64,000 nt of DNA, taken from the NCBI GenBank assembly GCA_949130495.1, contig OX422210.1:30168681-30232680 (forward strand), given 5' to 3'. A model generated the notes under the pieces. That model worked only from the letters and a program-made list of their open reading frames with translations, was not told where the DNA came from and made no database searches. This document shows positions 58,406 to 64,000 of this stretch, piece after piece (the first letter of the stretch is position 1; the number at the start of each line of letters is the position of its first letter). Origin of the DNA: Sambucus nigra. Taxonomy: Eukaryota > Streptophyta > Magnoliopsida > Dipsacales > Adoxaceae. The translations under genes were made by a program, and so were the position numbers.

Positions 58406-58598
58406 AAATAATGTTCATGTGCGGACTAGTCCGCATTTTAAGAATGGGCACCGGACATGTGTCACCTAACGGTGCGCCTAGAAATTATTGCCTAAATTAT
58501 AGGTACACTCTCTCTCTATTCTCAGCTCACCGCCAAGTGACACATGCCCCCCCCTGCATTCTTAAAATGCGGACTAGTCCGCACAAGAGCAAGACTGT
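58405..58598. mobile_element. Foldback MITE M2, inverted relative to unit 2
   Basis: Arms ATGTGCGGACTAGTCCGCAT and GGACTAGTCCGCACAAGAGC. The loop reads TTATAGGTACACTCTCTCTC, the reverse complement of the loop in the copy at 20,104-20,290; the asymmetric end tag CAGTCTTG is on the right here but on the left there. Surrounded by (TA)n on both sides. Confidence 0.85.
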
Positions 58599-58631
58599 AT
58601 ATATATATATATATATATATATCCCCGGAGT

Positions 58632-59194
58632 GAGTGTTGGTGACCTATAGTTACTTGAGTGTTGGTGACATATAATTTCAGAAATATAAATAATTTAATT
58701 TTACAGCTGTACGAATTTATTTTTAAAAGAATGTAATAAACAATTGATTGGTATAAAGGTCATTTTCAAGTCCAACTATAATAAACATTAAATAATTTGT
58801 TTTTTTTCAACCTTTTTATTTAAAGAATATTTTATGCTTCGAGCTACATCCAAGTTACACAAGGAACAATAGTTATACTATTTTTACATACTCAAAGAAA
58901 ATACGTGGTGAAGTTTTAATTGACAAAAGTTTATTGAAAAAATGTGAGGGAAAGGACTGAAATGAACATGCTTTTCACTTTTTATTTCACTTACAATTAT
59001 CCAATTAACCTAAACAAAATATGATAAGAAAAATAAATAAAGAAGTTTCTACGATGATTTTTCAATCTTCTTATCAACCATATACAGCTCATTCAATAAC
59101 ACCATTGTCACACCCTTAGATACTATGAGCATAATATTTTTTGTAACTGACTTACATAACGGAAAGTAAGTTACTTCAAAATGAGTATAGATGA
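58632..59194. other. Segment D' left flank
   Basis: Counterpart of 20,314-20,886, non-coding. Confidence 0.6.
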
Positions 59195-59197
59195 TAC

Positions 59198-59243
<46 letters not shown>
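59195..59243. repeat. (TAG)n microsatellite overrunning a stop codon
   Basis: About 16 units. It abuts and replaces the 3' end of the TAXIMIN-like coding sequence. Confidence 0.95.
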
Positions 59244-59244
<1 letters not shown>

Positions 59245-59694
59245 AGGGACACATGAGATGAACCACCGCGTGACGTGAATAGGTGCCTTGATTATCTCTA
59301 AAGCCCAGTCCCCTACCACCGTCAGGTGGGAATACAAGAATTGTCAACGCCCTGCACATACATACATATATTACACACAAACATTTATATATAGCAATTC
59401 TAAGTTGTCACAATATATCATCATGATATTGTTGGTGGATCTGTCGACAAAATAAGATGCATTATTGTATCAATTATTGTATCTGTAAAACCGTGTCCAC
59501 GTACAATGATTGAATATAACAAAAAACATTTCACTAAGTTTCATATGTAATAAAATAACTAGAGAGAGGGGGAGAGAGACCGACCATGCGATCCAGATGA
59601 TGACGCCGAACATGGAGACGTGGATGTCAAAGAATGCGAAAGGCAAACCCAAGAGAAAACCCAAAGGCTTACAAACTCCGTCCTCAGTACACAT
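59242..59694 (-). pseudogene. TAXIMIN-like gene, frameshifted copy
   Basis: Exon 1 (59,694-59,585) is intact ('MCTEDGVCKPLGFLLGLPFA', Ala-to-Asp at residue 23) and the 233-bp intron keeps both splice sites. Exon 2 (from 59,351) has an 11-bp deletion relative to 21,009-21,022. After 'LVFPPD' the frame then reads 'GGRGLGFRDNQGT' instead of the conserved LIKAPIHVM block, and runs into the microsatellite as poly-leucine. Even the original frame would run through the microsatellite as poly-tyrosine because the stop is gone. Non-functional as a TAXIMIN. Confidence 0.8.
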
Positions 59695-61196
59695 GTCGAC
59701 GTTCTTCGCTCTCTTTTGAAATCTATAGGGTAAAATTGCTAGTGGTTAACACGCAAGCATAATCTAGCTAGTACATGAAGTAAAAATATATATAAAAATC
59801 AAAACTGATTAAATTGAAACACAATTAATGTTTAGTCCTTAAGAGCTAATTATATTTCGCATTTAGTTCACCTTATTTTAAATTTTGCAAAAATGCCCTG
59901 GCTTATTTCTTTGATAATTTCTTCTTAAAGTCTAGTATAAGGGGAAAAAAATTGAGAGTGTTTTATGTGGTAAGAGATTTTTTGTAACAAAGTAATTTTT
60001 TTAGATTAAAGGTTAATTGAAAAATTGTTGAGGGACTTTTCTTCGAATAAAGAGAAGTAACAATTTGAACGAAAATATAAGTTTTAACATAATTAATATA
60101 TTAAGGTCTGCTCCCATTTTTTATGTCCTTTTTTCTTTAGTGATTAGACTAGTCAAGTCTGCAGCAAACAACATCCCTTATAAAATATCTTTATTCTAAA
60201 TAAGGCTTCTCTTTTGGAAAAAAAAAACTCTCTAGAAATTGAAAAATAAGCAAAAACCATTGTGAACCACAATAATAAAACCTTCTATTTTTTATATGGA
60301 AGATACCAATACATAAAAACAGTGCAGTAAAATGCTACGCTAGGGTTAAAAATTGTAATTATATTGATAACGTGCAAATAAGAATCAGGAGATGGGCATA
60401 ACTTTTATGTCGTTGTGCGTGATGAGGTATTTTGCTAAACATTATTGAAGGAAACAATTCCAAAATAGAAATACATGTATACAGAGAAACTATACTTTAC
60501 ATAGAAGGTTAATATAAAATATGTTTCTTTCTCCATGATAATAAAGTCGGTGGTGACAATAAGATTAGGAAAGGTGATATTCTTACGCAAATAATAATTC
60601 TCAAAAAGATTATGGACAATAAAAAAGGAAAATAGGTTGTAATAAACCCCAAAATTTTAATCTTAATAACATCAGATCTTCCACTCGTTCAAGACTATGA
60701 AAATTTTCGTAATTGTTTTTACCTTTTCGTTAGTGCTTGTAAGAGCCGTAGGGGAGCTTTTTCTCCTTATTTCTAATAAAATTGTTTTTTTTTAAAAGAT
60801 CAGATCTTCCACCAATAGTATTTCTAAAAAATAATATGAATATCATTTACTATTAACATCAAATTCCTAAAAGAATGATAGAGCGATAAGAGAGGATTCA
60901 AGGTTTGGATATATTGTCCATTCTATATATAACAGTTATTAATATCTAATTCTATGTGGAGAGATTACCTAAAGTGTTGTACTATCTTTTAAATTGCGTG
61001 CAAACTACCATTAAGACATACAATACTACTTATAAACACATGACCAAATAAAAATGTAAAAACACCCGAATGGATTTAAAGTCAAGTGAAACTTCTAGAG
61101 TGTAAAAAGGGATAGAGGGATAATGATTTTTGAACATGAATTATAAATATTGACACCTTGAATTGTACTATCAAAAATGCGCTTTGAAAATTGATG
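59695..61196. other. Upstream region of the TAXIMIN-like pseudogene
   Basis: Counterpart of 21,392-22,892, nothing recognised. Confidence 0.5.
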
Positions 61197-61386
61197 TATT
61201 CCGTTCTAAATTAAAAGTTCACTATTCGTTTTTAGATTGTTTCAAATTAAGGGTTCATTTTCCTTTTTTTGGACATAATGAACCATTCAAGTTCCACAAT
61301 TGTGAACAATAGTTAACCACCGCCGTTGATTGAGTGTTTCCTTAATCTGTACAAAATAAATATATGAACTCTTAATTTGGAACGGA
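61197..61386. mobile_element. Stowaway-like MITE (unit 4)
   Basis: TATTCCGTTCTAAATTAAAA at left and inverted CTTAATTTGGAACGGACAAA at right; same insertion as 22,893-23,086. Confidence 0.65.
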
Positions 61387-61396
61387 CAAAATATTA

Positions 61397-61421
61397 GTTA
61401 TATATATATATATATATATAT
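61397..61421. repeat. (AT)n microsatellite
   Basis: About 11 AT units, shorter than the counterpart at 23,096-23,141. Confidence 0.9.
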
Positions 61422-61448
61422 CAAATGTTGTCTTGTAAGTAATAAGCA

Positions 61449-61469
61449 TTAGGGTTTAGGGTTTAGGGT
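61449..61469. repeat. Interstitial plant telomere-type repeat, about three units of TTTAGGG
   Basis: Three consecutive TTTAGGG-type units lie 10 bp from the Copia LTR. The homologous position in unit 2 (23,188-23,215) has unrelated sequence. Confidence 0.85.
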
Positions 61470-61479
61470 AAATGGGGAG

Positions 61480-64000
61480 AAATAGAAAAAGAAAACTAAA
61501 GAGATTTTTTATTCTTGGTTTTATTTTCTTCTCTTTCTTTATACAAGCTAAATGATATATTTATAAGGACTCTACCAAGCTATTAGTTACACGGATAAGT
61601 AACAGATTCAAATTCAAATGGCAGCTACAAATGTCGAGAGAAATAAGGCACACAGGTGTTGTTATGATATGCTGTTAGGATAGGTGTTAATAGGCCCCCT
61701 CAAGTTGAAGGTGGTTTGGAAAAAACCTTCAACTTGTCTCGCAAAAACTGAAAGTGATGAGATGACAGTCCCTTGGTCATAAGGTCAGCAACCTGCAAAT
61801 CAGTGGGAATAAACTTTACTTGAATATCACATCGAGCAAATTTGTCCCGAACAAAATGGAAATCAATCTCAACATGTTTTGAACGGGCATGAAAGATTGG
61901 GTTTGGATAGAGATACATAGCACCGATACCGAGCTAAAAAAATAATGACTCAAGCCACGTGATTTCAGCAGCTACATCGACAAGAGCTTTGTACTAGGAC
62001 TCCGTGGAGGAACGAGCAACGGTGCGTTGCTTACGAGATGCCCACGAGGTAAGATTGGAGCCGAGATAGATTGCATAACCGTCGGTGGATTTGCGATCGT
62101 CTACACAACCCGCCCAATCAGAGTCGGAATAAGCTTGTAATTCACAACTGGGTGATTTTGAGATGAGAAGACCATGTGAGATAGTGTGCTTTAGATCGCG
62201 GAGAATTCATTTTACAACTATCCAATGGGCTTCGGTGGGACTATGCATAAACTGGCACACTTTGTTTACCGAATAAGCTAAGTTCAGACGAGTTAAGGTA
62301 TTGTAAGGCCCCAACAACTTGGTGAAACGTGGTTGGATCTGGGAATGGAGAACAACCACACATTAATAATTTATCCAAAGGGGAAATTAGTGTTTGGACA
62401 GGCTTGGAAGTGTTCATGCCTGTTTTCTTAAGAAGATCCGTGATATACTGACTTTGGGAGAGCACGAGTCCAGAGGGATGAGGAATGACAGTAATACCCC
62501 AAAAATAATGAAGTTGGCCGAGATCCTTGATTGAGAATTCACTTCCCATGGTCTGAATTAGAGATTGAATATGAGTAGCATTATTTCCAGTGATTAGGAT
62601 GTCGTCAACATAAATCAGGACATATATTTTTATATCATGATTGTTGTAGATGAAAAGAGAGGAATCTGTCCTTGAAGCAACAAAGTCATGCTTGAGTAGA
62701 AATTGAGATAAATGATAAAACCATGCACGCGGCGCTTGTTTTAGACCATAGAGAGAGCGGTGAAGCTTACAAACATGTTGAGGTCGAGAGGGATTTCAAA
62801 ACCCGAGGGTTGAATCATATAGACCTCTTCATTAAGAACACCATGAAGGAACGCATTGTTGACATCAAGTTGTCGAATGGACTAATTGTGAGACACGACA
62901 ATTGCAAGGACGGCACGAATGGTCGTATGTTTGACGACAAGGCTAAATGTTTCTACATAATCAAGGCCTTGTTGTTGGTGAAATCCTTTTGCGACCAAAC
63001 GTGCTTTGTAGCGCTCCAATCTACCGTTTGCTTTTCGCTTAATTCGGTACACCCATTTACATCCCACAATGTTCATATGCGGTGTCCGAGGGACAAGAGA
63101 CCATGTTTTATTGCATAAAAGTACATTGATTTCATCAACCATGGCGCGGCGCCATTCAGGATATTTATTTGCAGTGGAAAAACAGGTTCGTTCATCATTT
63201 GTGATAGCAGTGCATAGTGACACATTTGCGCTTGGTTTTGTCATGTGTCGGAGAGTCATGGCATGCGTTGGGGGCTGTTGAGCAGGTATTGGGAAAAGAA
63301 GATCAACCACAAGGGAAATACCATTCGGATTGTAGAGAGAAGTTGTGTGAGAGGGGTGCAGTAATGAATTATGGGATATGGGTGGTGAGGTACAAACATG
63401 CAATATGGGCGGTGTTACGAGAGGTGAGGTTGATGGAGACACAAAAGGATCACGTGAGGATGATAACGCTAGAGTGGCAGTAAGTTGAGGACTCACGGGT
63501 AGTGGTGGTATAGTGGGTGAAATGGGATTTTGTGGTTGCTTAGATGAATGAGGAGATATAGGAAGGGAGGTTGGAAGTTGGACAGTGGATGGAACAGTTG
63601 GTGGTGAAACACTGCTTGAAATGGTATTTTGTGGTTGCTTGGATGAATTACTAGTAGGACCTAGTTTGGGCAGGTACACAGTAGATGGGACGAATGTCCA
63701 AGGTTGGGTAGGAGTTGAGGTGGGTGGAGGACCCAAAATGGAAGGTCCTGAAAATGGGTATGTGTGTTCATCAAACCTTACATGGCGGGCAATATATATC
63801 CTGTTTTTGGTAGTATCGAGACAACGATACCCGAGATGAGATGGACTGCACCCCAAAAATACACACAGAGTAGAACGAAATGACATCTTGTGCGCATTGT
63901 AGGGTCGAAGGTAAGGAAAACACAAGCACCCAAAAACCTTTAAAACATATAATTTGGGGACATGCCAAAAATACATTGAAATGGTGAAATTCCGCGAGAC
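61480..64000 (-). mobile_element. Ale-type Copia element of unit 4 (3' two-fifths, runs off the window)
   Basis: 3' LTR 61,480-61,692, then RNase H (ending 'DLMTKGLSSH' at 61,700-61,918) and a deletion near 61,922 relative to 23,664. RT is split by frameshifts ('KDLGQLHYFWG' in 62,549-62,241). A 364-codon frame (63,976-62,882) runs from the integrase C-terminal part ('[20 protein letters not shown]') through the linker to the RT start ('[20 protein letters not shown]') without the stop seen in unit 2. The window ends at TTCCGCGAGAC, so gag and the 5' LTR are not visible. The left flank GGGAG differs by one base from the GGAAG target site of unit 2. Confidence 0.9.

Overview
The window is nuclear DNA from a flowering plant, most likely a eudicot. 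It is AT-rich and packed with plant-type LTR retrotransposons, an RTE-type LINE, MITEs and microsatellites. It carries (TTTAGGG)n telomere-type repeats and remnants of plant gene families (a TAXIMIN-like peptide gene and a DUF662 coiled-coil gene). I cannot name the species. There is no bacterial-style gene organisation, and I see no tRNA, rRNA or CRISPR array.

The dominant feature is a tandem segmental duplication with higher-order structure. The window reads as four successive units of one ancestral block. In order, that block is: foldback MITE 'M1'; (TA)n; foldback MITE 'M2'; (TA)n; a segment with a TAXIMIN-like gene ('D'); an Ale-type Copia element on the minus strand; and a segment 'R'. 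R holds a small conserved ORF, a DUF4283 remnant, a Tork-like Copia remnant and a 5'-truncated RTE LINE. Units alternate between two types. Odd units (about 6,985-19,696 and 41,140-58,003) carry a putative 6.65-kb Helitron instead of M2 and a Copia with large internal deletions, into which an intronless DUF662 retrogene has inserted. Even units (19,697-34,507 and onward, and 58,004-64,000) carry M2, the TAXIMIN-like gene and a longer Copia. A 3.7-kb Ty3/gypsy LTR plus gag remnant (1,679-6,957 and 35,846-41,112) sits between the R segment of an even unit and the next odd unit. The period of the two-unit repeat is about 34.15-34.18 kb.

By eye, the block 1 to about 14,860 is nearly identical to 34,168 to about 49,015, differing mainly in microsatellite lengths. 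The remaining unit-to-unit comparisons (R1/R2/R3, D/D') differ by roughly 3-8 percent. This implies a recent copying or conversion of at least 15 kb inside an older array, or a haplotype duplication made by the assembler.

The only sequences that still look like usable host genes are the TAXIMIN-like peptide gene at 20,925-21,391 (two exons, intact; its partner at 59,242-59,694 is frameshifted) and the two intact copies of the DUF662 retrogene (14,601-15,071 and 48,757-49,227). Everything else is transposon debris, simple repeats, or unrecognised AT-rich sequence. The striking low-complexity locus at 8,040-9,552 and its copy at 42,189-43,703 is a GT/G-rich/TGCATATATGCA array. Its long open frames are an artefact of composition, not proteins.
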